Positions 1 through 5,752 are shown, counted from the first letter of the stretch. The stretch: 9,257 nt of DNA from Cellvibrionaceae bacterium (GCA_025800435.1 JAOXRV010000815.1:1-9257); one strand, 5' to 3'. The notes: generated by a model not told the origin, from the letters alone. Translations and numbers: made by a program.

Positions 1-337
1 GGTGATTTACGACCCGGCCCATACTAATTATCAGGCGCTGTTAAAAGTATTCTGGGAGAGCCACGACCCCACCCAGGGTATGCGTCAGGGTAATGATTTG
101 GGCAGCCAGTACCGCTCGGCAATCTATTGTCTCAATCAGCAGCAACAACAGCTGGCCGAGGCCAGTTGCGCCGCATACCAAACTGAGCTGGCCGCCGCGC
201 AACACGGGCAGATCTCTACCGAGATTAAAGCCGCGCCGATTTTTTACTACGCCGAAGATTATCACCAGCAGTATTTGCACAAAAACCCACAGGGCTATTG
301 CGGTATTGGTGGTACCGGGGTGAGCTGTCCGCTTTAG
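1..337 (+). CDS. msrA: Peptide methionine sulfoxide reductase MsrA, 3' part
   Basis: The product reduces methionine-S-sulfoxide in proteins and free methionine, repairing oxidative damage with thioredoxin as reductant. The frame is open from the left edge, and the GTG at base 2 is an internal valine codon rather than a start. About 111 C-terminal residues are present. Family signatures are clear: VFWESHDPTQGMRQGNDLGSQYRSAIY at visible residues 17-42 (the HDPTQ...DxGxQYRS block) and the terminal GYCGIGGTGVSCP, whose two cysteines (visible residues 100 and 109) match the resolving cysteines of MsrA. The catalytic GCFWG motif would lie upstream, outside the window. The gene ends with TAG and is followed by an inverted repeat and a T-rich stretch that could terminate its transcript. 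It converges on the - strand gene at 440-829. Identification is firm; only the N-terminus is missing. Confidence 0.96.
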   Translation, partial: VIYDPAHTNYQALLKVFWESHDPTQGMRQGNDLGSQYRSAIYCLNQQQQQLAEASCAAYQTELAAAQHGQISTEIKAAPIFYYAEDYHQQYLHKNPQGYCGIGGTGVSCPL

Positions 338-381
338 TCGGCCATTTTAGGCAGGCCAGTCATCATCGTCGTCGTCAAAGC

Positions 382-436
382 TAGGGCACCTCTGAATAAC
401 TCGCTGAGCATCATCGAGTTATTCAGAGGTGCCCTA
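382..436. repeat. Perfect 22-bp inverted repeat; possible mini mobile palindrome
   Basis: The arms at 382-403 and 415-436 are perfect reverse complements, separated by an 11-base loop. Each arm starts TAGGGCACCTCTGAATAA read inward. The outermost TA on both sides could be a 2-bp target duplication around a 51-bp core (384-434). The GGGCACCTCTGAA-type end resembles terminal inverted repeats I associate with IS5-family elements, but that is from memory and unverified. No transposase is present. It lies between two convergent gene ends. Confidence 0.8.
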
Positions 437-452
437 CGTTTATTTTTTTTTG
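382..452 (+). terminator. Terminator-like hairpin plus T tract after msrA
   Basis: Read on the + strand, the inverted repeat forms a very long stem. It is followed after three to four bases by TTTATTTTTTTTT (439-451), which resembles a rho-independent terminator for msrA, 45 bases after its stop. The T tract is also the complement of the AAA lysine codons ending the opposing gene, so its presence may be coincidental. On the - strand no comparable T run follows the stem. Confidence 0.55.
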
Positions 453-829
453 GATTTCTTTTTCTTTGACTTGCTGGTTTTTTCTTGCGCGGGCTTTTCA
501 AGGCGTTCAAAAAATACCATCGGCGAGGGTGCGGTATTTTGTTTTGTGGCTAAGCGTCCATCAACCGCAACTATTTGTACCAGCCGCCAGCCGGCGCTGT
601 ATAGTTGGGTGAAAGTTGGCCGCTTAGCTTCTGCAAATCCCTCGCAGCGCATTCTGGTGGTGGTGGTAGGTAAATTAAAATAGGTTCCGTTGTTAACTTG
701 GCTGCCGTCCACTATACAGGCGGTTATCTCTGCGCTAAAACAGACTTTGCCAAAGCTCAGCATTAGTGTAAGCAACGCGATAAACCGCCAAATTAACGGT
801 TTGCGCTTGCTGCTTGTATTAGTCATCAT
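440..829 (-). CDS. Small secreted protein with Lys-rich tail, DUF4177-like core, function unknown
   Basis: The 129-residue product starts at ATG 829, or at the adjacent ATG 826; both follow an AGGGGA ribosome site (834-839) at 4 or 7 bases. A longer ATG at 859 lies inside a terminator-like hairpin and is unlikely. Residues 1-33 form a Sec signal peptide: basic SKRK, a hydrophobic stretch to residue 26, then CFSA with cleavage likely after A33. The cysteine at 30 lacks a lipobox. The mature protein has two cysteines (C38, C62), suitable for a disulfide. It also has a GWRLVQIVAVDG (80-91) ... FFERL (106-110) pattern that resembles small DUF4177-type folds; this is weak similarity. The tail (112-129) is almost all Lys/Ser and ends on an A9 tract. 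It lies downstream of, and co-oriented with, the adhesin, from which it is separated by a hairpin. A periplasmic role, possibly linked to the adhesin, is inference only. Confidence 0.8.
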   Translation of the reverse strand: MMTNTSSKRKPLIWRFIALLTLMLSFGKVCFSAEITACIVDGSQVNNGTYFNLPTTTTRMRCEGFAEAKRPTFTQLYSAGWRLVQIVAVDGRLATKQNTAPSPMVFFERLEKPAQEKTSKSKKKKSKKK

Positions 830-833
830 TATA

Positions 834-839
834 TCCCCT
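834..839 (-). promoter_or_regulatory. Ribosome binding site deciding the start of the small secreted protein
   Basis: AGGGGA on the - strand lies 4 bases before ATG 829 and 7 before ATG 826. It directly follows the T run of the upstream hairpin, so translation initiation sits immediately beyond the terminator-like structure. It rules against the longer ATG at 859. Confidence 0.7.
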
Positions 840-840
840 A

Positions 841-871
841 AATAAAAAGAGGTTTGCAATGCAAACCTCTT
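841..871 (-). terminator. Rho-independent terminator or attenuator between adhesin and secreted-protein gene
   Basis: On the - strand, 12-base arms (871-860 and 858-847) are perfect complements around a single central base, so a stem of about 11 bp with a tiny loop can form. It is followed by TTTTTATTT. This is a good intrinsic terminator for transcripts coming from the adhesin gene, whose stop is about 140 bases upstream. The next gene's ribosome site follows within a few bases, so that gene depends on read-through or on a promoter upstream of this hairpin. Confidence 0.8.
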
Positions 872-907
872 GTTGTGGTAGTGCCCATGGCGCGGGCTTC
901 GATTTTA

Positions 908-952
908 TCTCGGTACTGTCTCGGAACTGTCTCGGTACTATCCTCCGTACTG
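908..952. repeat. 11-bp tandem repeats, about four copies
   Basis: Three exact-length units read TCTCGGTACTG (908-918), TCTCGGAACTG (919-929) and TCTCGGTACTA (930-940). A fourth degenerate 12-base unit follows (941-952). Each contains a GGTACT-like core, one helical turn apart. They lie in the 138-base noncoding gap downstream of the adhesin. This could be a binding-site array, a slippage product or part of a small structured RNA; nothing identifies which. Confidence 0.75.
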
Positions 953-955
953 TCT

Positions 956-1005
956 TGCGGCTAATAGCGCCGCATACAAGCCTCAGCTATTACAAATGCT
1001 GTAAT
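956..1005. other. Two small hairpins just after the adhesin stop
   Basis: TGCGGC (956-961) pairs with GCCGCA (969-974) across a 7-base loop. ATTACA (989-994) pairs with TGTAAT (1000-1005) across a 5-base loop. Neither has a strong T run, so they are not convincing terminators. They may protect the 3' end of the adhesin mRNA or be chance pairings. Confidence 0.35.
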
Positions 1006-1009
1006 TGCT

Positions 1010-3484
1010 TTACCACTGCCAGCTTACGCCGGCGGAGCCGCCCACTTCTTCGCCATCGGTGTCGGTGCCGACTGAGGCGTAGAAAGTGGTTTTGCTTTTC
1101 TTAAAGCGGCCGCGAAAGCCAACCCCAAGGGCGGTTTCGCCACCGTAGGCGCCCAGGCCTACATTTAAGGCGTAGCGCCTATTGCTTGGCAGGTCTGGTG
1201 CTTCCATGGCGTTGGCGATGGCAATACCTTTCATCGCTTCGTCGTGGTTTTCACGTACTTCATCGCTCAGCTCGTTAACCTTTTGATCCAGGGCATTGTA
1301 TTGGCCCATGTTGACAGCGTCGTACTGCTCAACGCCGTCGGCGACACCGCTTACTCGTGCCGGGCCGCCCCGGCCATTGCTAAAGTGGGCGCCCTCATCG
1401 TCTAAAAGCATCTCGGTCGAGGCGGTACCACCGGACAGCTTGGTGTGATCTAAGCTAACCACTAGGCCATGGTCGGCGGTGCCATTGTTGACAATAACAC
1501 TGGCCATCTCCTCGCTTTGCTTAACACTGCTGTAGCTGCCATCCATCTTGCCGACCATGCTGTTAATACCTTGATCGTTAAGCACCATTTGGGTATCGCC
1601 AGTACTAATGGTAGTGGTGGCGCCATTTAACAAGGTGTTTTCGCTGCTAATGGTGGTGTTCATACCGCTAAGCATGGTGTTTTCGCTGCTGATGGTGGTG
1701 TTCATACCGGTGAGCATGGTGTTGTTGCTGCTAATGGTGGTGTTCGCGCCATTCATCATCGTGTTGTTGCTGCTGATGGTGGTATTGGCGCCCATCAGGT
1801 TAATATCATTACTATCGATATTGGTGGTGCGAGCGAATAGGTTGGTGTTGTTCCTGCTCCGTATATTGGTGTCGTCACCGCTTTCAATAACCGTGTCATC
1901 GCCACTGATAAGGTGCGTATCGATACCGCTGTTTATAATCGTATCTACAGTGCTGTTGATGCCGGTGTTTACAGAACTATTGATGGTGGTATTCACCGCG
2001 CTCATCTCAGTATCGCCACCGCTGGTAATGGTGGTGTCAGTGGTGCTGTTAATCACATGATTGACTGCGCTTAAGGTGGTATCGCCATTGGTGCTGGTGA
2101 TGTCGGTATTGGTGTTGCTGGTAATTACATGGTTTTGGGCGCTCATGTTGGTATCGCCATTGGTGCTGGTGATATCGGTATTGGTATCGCTGGTAATCAC
2201 ATGGTTTAGAGCGCTCATATTGGTATCGCCATTGCTGGTATTTATTGTCGTCGCGTTGGTGCTGTTTATGGTTGTGGCGTTACCGCTGGTGATATTGGTA
2301 TCTATGACACTGTCAATATTATGGCTGCGCGCATCAAAGTCACTGTCATTTGTGCTGGCGATAACGGTGTTGACGGTGCTTCTGATTTCAGTGCTTACAC
2401 TGCTGTTTATTTGAGTTGTGCCTGTGGTATTAATATTGGTACCGTTGCCCGATACAATATCCACACTGCCAGAACCGCTGCTGATGTCAACATCAGTTCC
2501 TGCGTTTAGAGTAACGCCGTTTGTACTACCAAGGCTCAGTGTATTGCCATTTATATTGGTATTAGCAGTGCTGTTGATGGTTGTGTCGCCGGTGCTATTA
2601 ATACTGGTTGCGCCGCCAGAGATATTAGTGTTGCCAGTAATATTATTCGTACCACTAAAACTATTGATAAGCGAGTTGATGGTTGTGGTGCCGGTTAAAT
2701 TACTGATGGTCGTGGTGCCAGTAATATTTGTGGTGCCACTACTAATGGTGGTTGTGGTGCCGGTATCACCTATATTTATTCCAGTTGTGCTGCTGTCGCC
2801 CAGGTTAATTGTGGTGCCGGTAAAGTTACTGGTATCGCTGTCAACATTTAAGGTGGTGCCAGTTGTGCCTATGTTGACGCTATTGGCATCTATATCGACC
2901 GTGGTGCTTGCGTCGCCTAAGCTTACGCTGGCGCCTGTGAAGTTAACGTCGTCACTGTCGATGTTCACACTGGTAACGTTGCTGACATTAACGGCGGAGC
3001 CAGTCAGGTTTGTATTGCTGCCACTTAACGTAGTGGTGGCGCTACTTATTTCGGTGTTCGCACCCGTTAGGTTGGTGTCGGCACTGGTGATGTTGGTAGT
3101 GGAAGAGTTTATGTTCAGGTCATCACTGGCAATGGTGGTGTCGGTGTCGGCGCCGGTGGTGCTCGCAGCACCAATATTAATGTCGGTTGTGCTGACGTCA
3201 CCCAGGTCTACACTTTGACCAGTAAAGTTAATATCATTGCTGTCAAGGTTGACTGTTGTATTAGCATCTACATTTAGGGCGCTGCCTTGGACTGTGGTGC
3301 CGTTGGTGTTGTTAATCACCAAGGTGTCACCGCTGACTTCGTTGGTTCCGGTACCAGTGATTGAAATGCTGGTGTCAGTAATTTGGGCATATACTCTCGG
3401 GGCGAGGGAAACAGTCGCCAAACAGACTACCCCCGCCAGCTTAATTGGATTCAGCTTGAACTGAGTTGACGTATGATCCTTCAT
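1010..3484 (-). CDS. Trimeric autotransporter adhesin (YadA-like) with long repetitive passenger
   Basis: This is an 824-residue type Vc secreted adhesin, expected to form a homotrimer anchored in the outer membrane. ATG 3484 follows AGGGA with a 7-base gap. Residues 1-33 are a signal peptide ending VYA. Residues 34 to about 627 are a Thr/Asn/Ser/Asp-rich passenger without proline, cysteine or tryptophan. It is built from modules with a hydrophobic residue every 7, 8 or 9 positions, such as IxSxxNT and LxGxNTT. Residues 416-480 carry 24-residue repeats and 564-627 carry 14-residue repeats. A less repetitive segment (628-710) precedes VSGVADGVEQYDAVNMGQYN (711-730), the conserved neck motif of this family. 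A short coiled coil (731-760) and a YadA anchor follow, with beta strands from NRRYALNVG (768) to the terminal SAGVSWQW. The 14-residue period equals that of YadA head repeats, but the NSVAIG motif is absent. Binding target unknown. Confidence 0.93.
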   Translation of the reverse strand: MKDHTSTQFKLNPIKLAGVVCLATVSLAPRVYAQITDTSISITGTGTNEVSGDTLVINNTNGTTVQGSALNVDANTTVNLDSNDINFTGQSVDLGDVSTTDINIGAASTTGADTDTTIASDDLNINSSTTNITSADTNLTGANTEISSATTTLSGSNTNLTGSAVNVSNVTSVNIDSDDVNFTGASVSLGDASTTVDIDANSVNIGTTGTTLNVDSDTSNFTGTTINLGDSSTTGINIGDTGTTTTISSGTTNITGTTTISNLTGTTTINSLINSFSGTNNITGNTNISGGATSINSTGDTTINSTANTNINGNTLSLGSTNGVTLNAGTDVDISSGSGSVDIVSGNGTNINTTGTTQINSSVSTEIRSTVNTVIASTNDSDFDARSHNIDSVIDTNITSGNATTINSTNATTINTSNGDTNMSALNHVITSDTNTDITSTNGDTNMSAQNHVITSNTNTDITSTNGDTTLSAVNHVINSTTDTTITSGGDTEMSAVNTTINSSVNTGINSTVDTIINSGIDTHLISGDDTVIESGDDTNIRSRNNTNLFARTTNIDSNDINLMGANTTISSNNTMMNGANTTISSNNTMLTGMNTTISSENTMLSGMNTTISSENTLLNGATTTISTGDTQMVLNDQGINSMVGKMDGSYSSVKQSEEMASVIVNNGTADHGLVVSLDHTKLSGGTASTEMLLDDEGAHFSNGRGGPARVSGVADGVEQYDAVNMGQYNALDQKVNELSDEVRENHDEAMKGIAIANAMEAPDLPSNRRYALNVGLGAYGGETALGVGFRGRFKKSKTTFYASVGTDTDGEEVGGSAGVSWQW
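1605..1795. repeat. 42-bp tandem array inside the adhesin gene
   Basis: About 4.5 copies recur at exactly 42 bases; the ATGGTGGTG-type anchor starts at 1608, 1650, 1692, 1734 and 1776. Each copy encodes 14 residues of the form xNTTISSxNTMLxG on the - strand (residues about 564-627). Copy-to-copy DNA identity is high, so copy number could change by recombination or slippage without shifting frame. Confidence 0.9.
2046..2235. repeat. 72-bp tandem array inside the adhesin gene
   Basis: GGTATCGCC recurs at 2078, 2150 and 2222, and AAT(C/T)ACATG at 2051, 2123 and 2195, both spaced exactly 72 bases apart. The unit encodes 24 residues on the - strand, like NGDTNMSAxNHVITSxTNTD followed by ITST (residues about 416-480). 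It splits into submodules of 8, 9 and 7 residues. Confidence 0.88.
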
Positions 3485-3744
3485 GTCAGGTTCCCTGTGA
3501 GAAAAATGATTGTATTTTCAGTAAAGTCCATTGATCCCTTTTTTCAAGAAAAAAGTGGTCCTATTTCAGAGCCTAGACAGTAGCTGTAGAAAATAAAATT
3601 TTTTTGCGGTAAAAAGCGATTATTGGGATGGTTTTACTAAAATATTTAGAGCGCTAAGCCAAATAGAATAGGTTTAATAAATATCTGTTTTGACAAGTTG
3701 GCAAAGGTGCACGCTTAGCTGACGATGAATGGGGAATTTATGCT
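3485..3744. other. AT-rich intergenic region upstream of the adhesin
   Basis: This 260-base noncoding gap lies between the adhesin start and the stop of the permease gene; both genes are on the - strand. It is distinctly more AT-rich than its surroundings and should contain the adhesin promoter. It holds an interrupted inverted repeat at 3538-3555 (CTTTTTTC-AA-GAAAAAAG). I see no convincing gene and no clear terminator for the permease operon. Confidence 0.6.
3509..3547 (-). promoter_or_regulatory. Weak candidate promoter for the adhesin
   Basis: On the - strand TTGAAA (3547-3542) is followed after 18 bases by TACTGA (3523-3518), about 34 bases before the start codon. A better -10-like TACAAT (3514-3509) is present but lacks a matching -35. 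The -35-like hexamer overlaps the A/T inverted repeat at 3538-3555, which could affect its use. The match to sigma-70 consensus is poor. Confidence 0.25.
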
Positions 3745-4479
3745 TTAGACTTGATCGCTAATGGCTTTGGCAATTAGCACAATGCCACCTATGGGCATTA
3801 GCCAAAGTGTGTACTGACGAAATCGCTGGTCGTTAATTTTGTTTAAATGGTGGCGGGCCCAGAAAACACCGAAGACGCCACCCATTCCAATCGCTAAACC
3901 GTATAGACCTATCTCAAAGCCCACCGCCCCAAGGCCGATATAGCTGATCAACTTTGTACTTTGCAGTGCCAGTGAATTAAACGCCTTGGTGGCCACCAAC
4001 TGTTCTTTTTCTAAACCGTGATTAAGAAAAAATGGATTCATCACCGGCCCGGTGCCGCCTATTAAACCCGAGATAAACGCCACCCCCAAGCCCAGTGGTA
4101 AAAACCCACTAAGGGGCATGGCAAAGGAGCGTTTGCGCTTGCCAAACTTAAATTGCCAAATGGTGGAGAGTAAAAACAAGCCCAGTAAAAACTGCAACAG
4201 GGCGGCCGGCACCAGGGTAAAGGTAAATGCCCCCAAGACCGCGCCGATAACACTGCCGGGCAATAGATAACGCACCACCGGCCAGGCGATATGATCCCAA
4301 AATACAAAGGTCCGCGAAGGGTTGGCCATTAGCGCGGCAATGGTAATTGTCGGGGCCACGGCCTGGGGTGCCAGGGCCAGGCCCAGCAGTGGAATCAGCA
4401 ACATCGCCGCGCCACCGGCGGCCACGGTGCTGATCAGCCAGGCGATGGCGCCCGCAATAAAGAGCAGTAAATAAATCAC
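3745..4479 (-). CDS. TauE/SafE-family membrane permease (TSUP)
   Basis: This 244-residue inner-membrane protein resembles the TauE/SafE (TSUP) family, whose members are implicated in export or uptake of sulfite, sulfoacetate and other anions. Length and layout fit: an N-terminal half with hydrophobic segments near 3-20, 24-52, 72-92 and 93-108, then a basic loop KFGKRKRS (111-118). The C-terminal half opens with the typical GLGVAFISGLIGGTGPVMNPFFL (130-152) and has segments near 168-187, 190-207 and 225-242. The start is GTG 4479; an in-frame TAA lies four codons upstream and the next methionine is at residue 26. The ribosome site is weak: AGG is only one base from the start. It begins 31 bases after the sulfurtransferase stop, so co-transcription is likely. 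That neighbour favours a sulfur-compound substrate, but the substrate cannot be read from sequence. Confidence 0.88.
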   Translation of the reverse strand: MIYLLLFIAGAIAWLISTVAAGGAAMLLIPLLGLALAPQAVAPTITIAALMANPSRTFVFWDHIAWPVVRYLLPGSVIGAVLGAFTFTLVPAALLQFLLGLFLLSTIWQFKFGKRKRSFAMPLSGFLPLGLGVAFISGLIGGTGPVMNPFFLNHGLEKEQLVATKAFNSLALQSTKLISYIGLGAVGFEIGLYGLAIGMGGVFGVFWARHHLNKINDQRFRQYTLWLMPIGGIVLIAKAISDQV

Positions 4480-4510
4480 GCCTAAAATTTATGGGCTAAA
4501 GCGGCGCGGG

Positions 4511-5353
4511 TCAATAACTAATCCAATCGCTCCAGCTACCTGGGTAGAGAATCGCCGAGGGCTGGCCGGCAATGGCCAGTGACAGCAGGTTGACACAGGC
4601 GGTCACCCCAGAGCCGCAGTAACAGACCGGGGCCACGCCCTGTGGCAACTGCTGCCAGCGCTGCTGATGAAACTCTAGCGGCTTAATAAAACCCGCCTCG
4701 TCGATCGCTTCCTGCCAGGGGAAGTTTAGGGCACCGTCGATATGCCCGGCCACCGGGTCGATGGGTTCTTCCAGGCCCTGGTAACGCTTGGCTTCGCGGG
4801 CATCAATCAACACTAAATCGCTGGCGGCACCGGTGCTGATGGTTTTGACACCGTCGTAATCGGTGATCCAACCACCGCGCGGGCGGCAGCTAAAATTGCC
4901 CGGGCGCGGGGCCGGCTCGCGCTTGTCGATACCGCCGTCAGCGGCCAACCAGGCGCGGTAGCCCCCATCTAAAATATACACCTGCTCTAGGCCCATAAAG
5001 CGCAATAACCACCAGGCTCGGGCGGCGTTGGCGCAGCGCTGGTCATCGTAGACCACCACAGTGTGAAAACGAGTTAGGCCGCAACTGCGCAAGCGCTCTT
5101 GCAGCTCGCCGAGCCGGGGCAGGGGGTGGCGGCCGCCGTGGCCCTCCACCGGGGCAGACAGGTCGGCTTCCAGATCGAGGTAGTAAGCGCCGGGTATATG
5201 GCCCTGCTCGTAGCTGAGCAAGCCGTGATTAGGGTCGCCGAGGGTAAAGCGGCAGTCGAAGACCAGGGTGCTGTTGTCCTGGGCACAGAGCGCCTGTTTT
5301 AAATCCTCTGCGCTGACACAGTGGGGCAGGGGGTGTTGTTTGTCCATAGCCAT
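4511..5353 (-). CDS. sseA: Rhodanese-family sulfurtransferase, probable 3-mercaptopyruvate sulfurtransferase
   Basis: This 280-residue two-domain rhodanese transfers sulfane sulfur from a donor to a thiol or cyanide through a cysteine persulfide. The N-terminal domain (about 12-140) carries VFDCRFTLGDPNHG, GHIPGAYYLDLEADLS and YDDQRCANAARAWW. In the last of these the active-site cysteine is replaced by D103, as usual for the non-catalytic domain. The C-terminal domain (about 160-280) has LIDAREAKRYQG, GHIDGALNFPW and the catalytic loop CGSGVTA with C246. CG(S/T)GVT loops are typical of 3-mercaptopyruvate sulfurtransferases, whereas thiosulfate-specific rhodaneses usually have CRKGVT. The protein ends very soon after GSWSDWI, slightly shorter than many relatives. 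ATG 5353 and ATG 5347 are both possible starts, and neither has a good ribosome site. The TauE-like permease follows 31 bases downstream. The family is certain and the preferred donor likely; the gene symbol is by similarity. Confidence 0.88.
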   Translation of the reverse strand: MAMDKQHPLPHCVSAEDLKQALCAQDNSTLVFDCRFTLGDPNHGLLSYEQGHIPGAYYLDLEADLSAPVEGHGGRHPLPRLGELQERLRSCGLTRFHTVVVYDDQRCANAARAWWLLRFMGLEQVYILDGGYRAWLAADGGIDKREPAPRPGNFSCRPRGGWITDYDGVKTISTGAASDLVLIDAREAKRYQGLEEPIDPVAGHIDGALNFPWQEAIDEAGFIKPLEFHQQRWQQLPQGVAPVCYCGSGVTACVNLLSLAIAGQPSAILYPGSWSDWISY

Positions 5354-5383
5354 AAAATGAGGTTAACGCCGATTCGAACTTAA

Positions 5384-5413
5384 AGGCCATACCTTAACCT
5401 GTTGTGATGGCCT
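5384..5413. repeat. Short inverted repeat upstream of the sulfurtransferase gene
   Basis: AGGCCAT (5384-5390) and ATGGCCT (5407-5413) are perfect 7-base arms around a 16-base spacer. They lie in the 98-base gap between the FhlB stop and the sulfurtransferase start. The position suits an operator or a leader hairpin, but arms this short could be chance. Confidence 0.3.
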
Positions 5414-5451
5414 GGCTCAAGGGCGTGCCGCACATTCTTTTGGCGCTTAAT

Positions 5452-5751
5452 TTAAGCTTCGCCTTGGCCTGGTATTTTGCCTTGCAGATCAAACGCAAAG
5501 GCTAAAATTTGGGCAATGCAAACGTAAAGGCTCTGGGGTATATGATCGCCCAGTTCAATTTTACTGAGCAGTTGCACCAGCGCCGGGTTTTCGCACAGGG
5601 GCACCTTGTGCTCGCGGGCGATGGCGATAATTTGTTCGGCCTCCTGACCGTTGCCCTTGGCGCTTACTTGGGGGGCGGTTTTACCGTCGTAAAACAGGGC
5701 CACCGCCTGGCTTAATTCTGCATCGCTAAAACTTTCACTGTCTGGATTCAT
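5452..5751 (-). CDS. fhlB: FhlB: stand-alone FlhB C-terminal domain, type III export switch-like protein
   Basis: The 99-residue product matches the cytoplasmic C-terminal domain of FlhB/YscU. FlhB is the export-gate component whose self-cleavage switches flagellar export from hook to filament substrates. Visible family features are AVALFYDGKTAPQVSAKGNG (16-35), EAEQIIAIAREHKVPLCENPALVQLL (37-62) and IELGDHIPQSLYVCIAQILAFAFDL (65-89). The FlhB transmembrane region and the NPTH autocleavage motif are absent; the protein begins where the cleaved fragment would start. This matches the FhlB/FlhB-like orphan family. ATG 5751 is one base after the FliK-like stop (5753), indicating translational coupling. 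Whether it substitutes for the FlhB fragment or does something else cannot be decided here. Confidence 0.88.
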   Translation of the reverse strand: MNPDSESFSDAELSQAVALFYDGKTAPQVSAKGNGQEAEQIIAIAREHKVPLCENPALVQLLSKIELGDHIPQSLYVCIAQILAFAFDLQGKIPGQGEA

Positions 5752-5752
5752 A

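Noticed and set aside
830..859. ATG 859 as start of the small secreted protein
   Set aside because: It lies inside the hairpin, lacks a ribosome site, and would put ten extra residues before a well-formed signal peptide.
859..1104. 81-codon + strand frame starting within the terminator hairpin
   Set aside because: Runs over the hairpin, the 11-bp repeats and the antisense of the adhesin anchor. Cys/Arg-rich with no ribosome site.
1605..2235. CRISPR-like array in the adhesin region
   Set aside because: The repeats are contiguous coding tandem units in frame, without unique spacers or palindromic repeat ends, and no cas genes are present.
2418..3218. 266-codon + strand open frame opposite the adhesin (also 1608-2060 and 2061-2414)
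   Set aside because: The products are Val/Leu/Ser monotony mirroring the Asn/Thr/Asp codons of the adhesin. They have no ribosome site or family resemblance, and the - strand frame has a signal peptide and YadA anchor.
3538..3555. CTTTTTTC-AA-GAAAAAAG inverted repeat as a terminator
   Set aside because: The stem is nearly all A/T with a two-base loop and no following T run in either direction. It is a minor feature of an AT-rich spacer.
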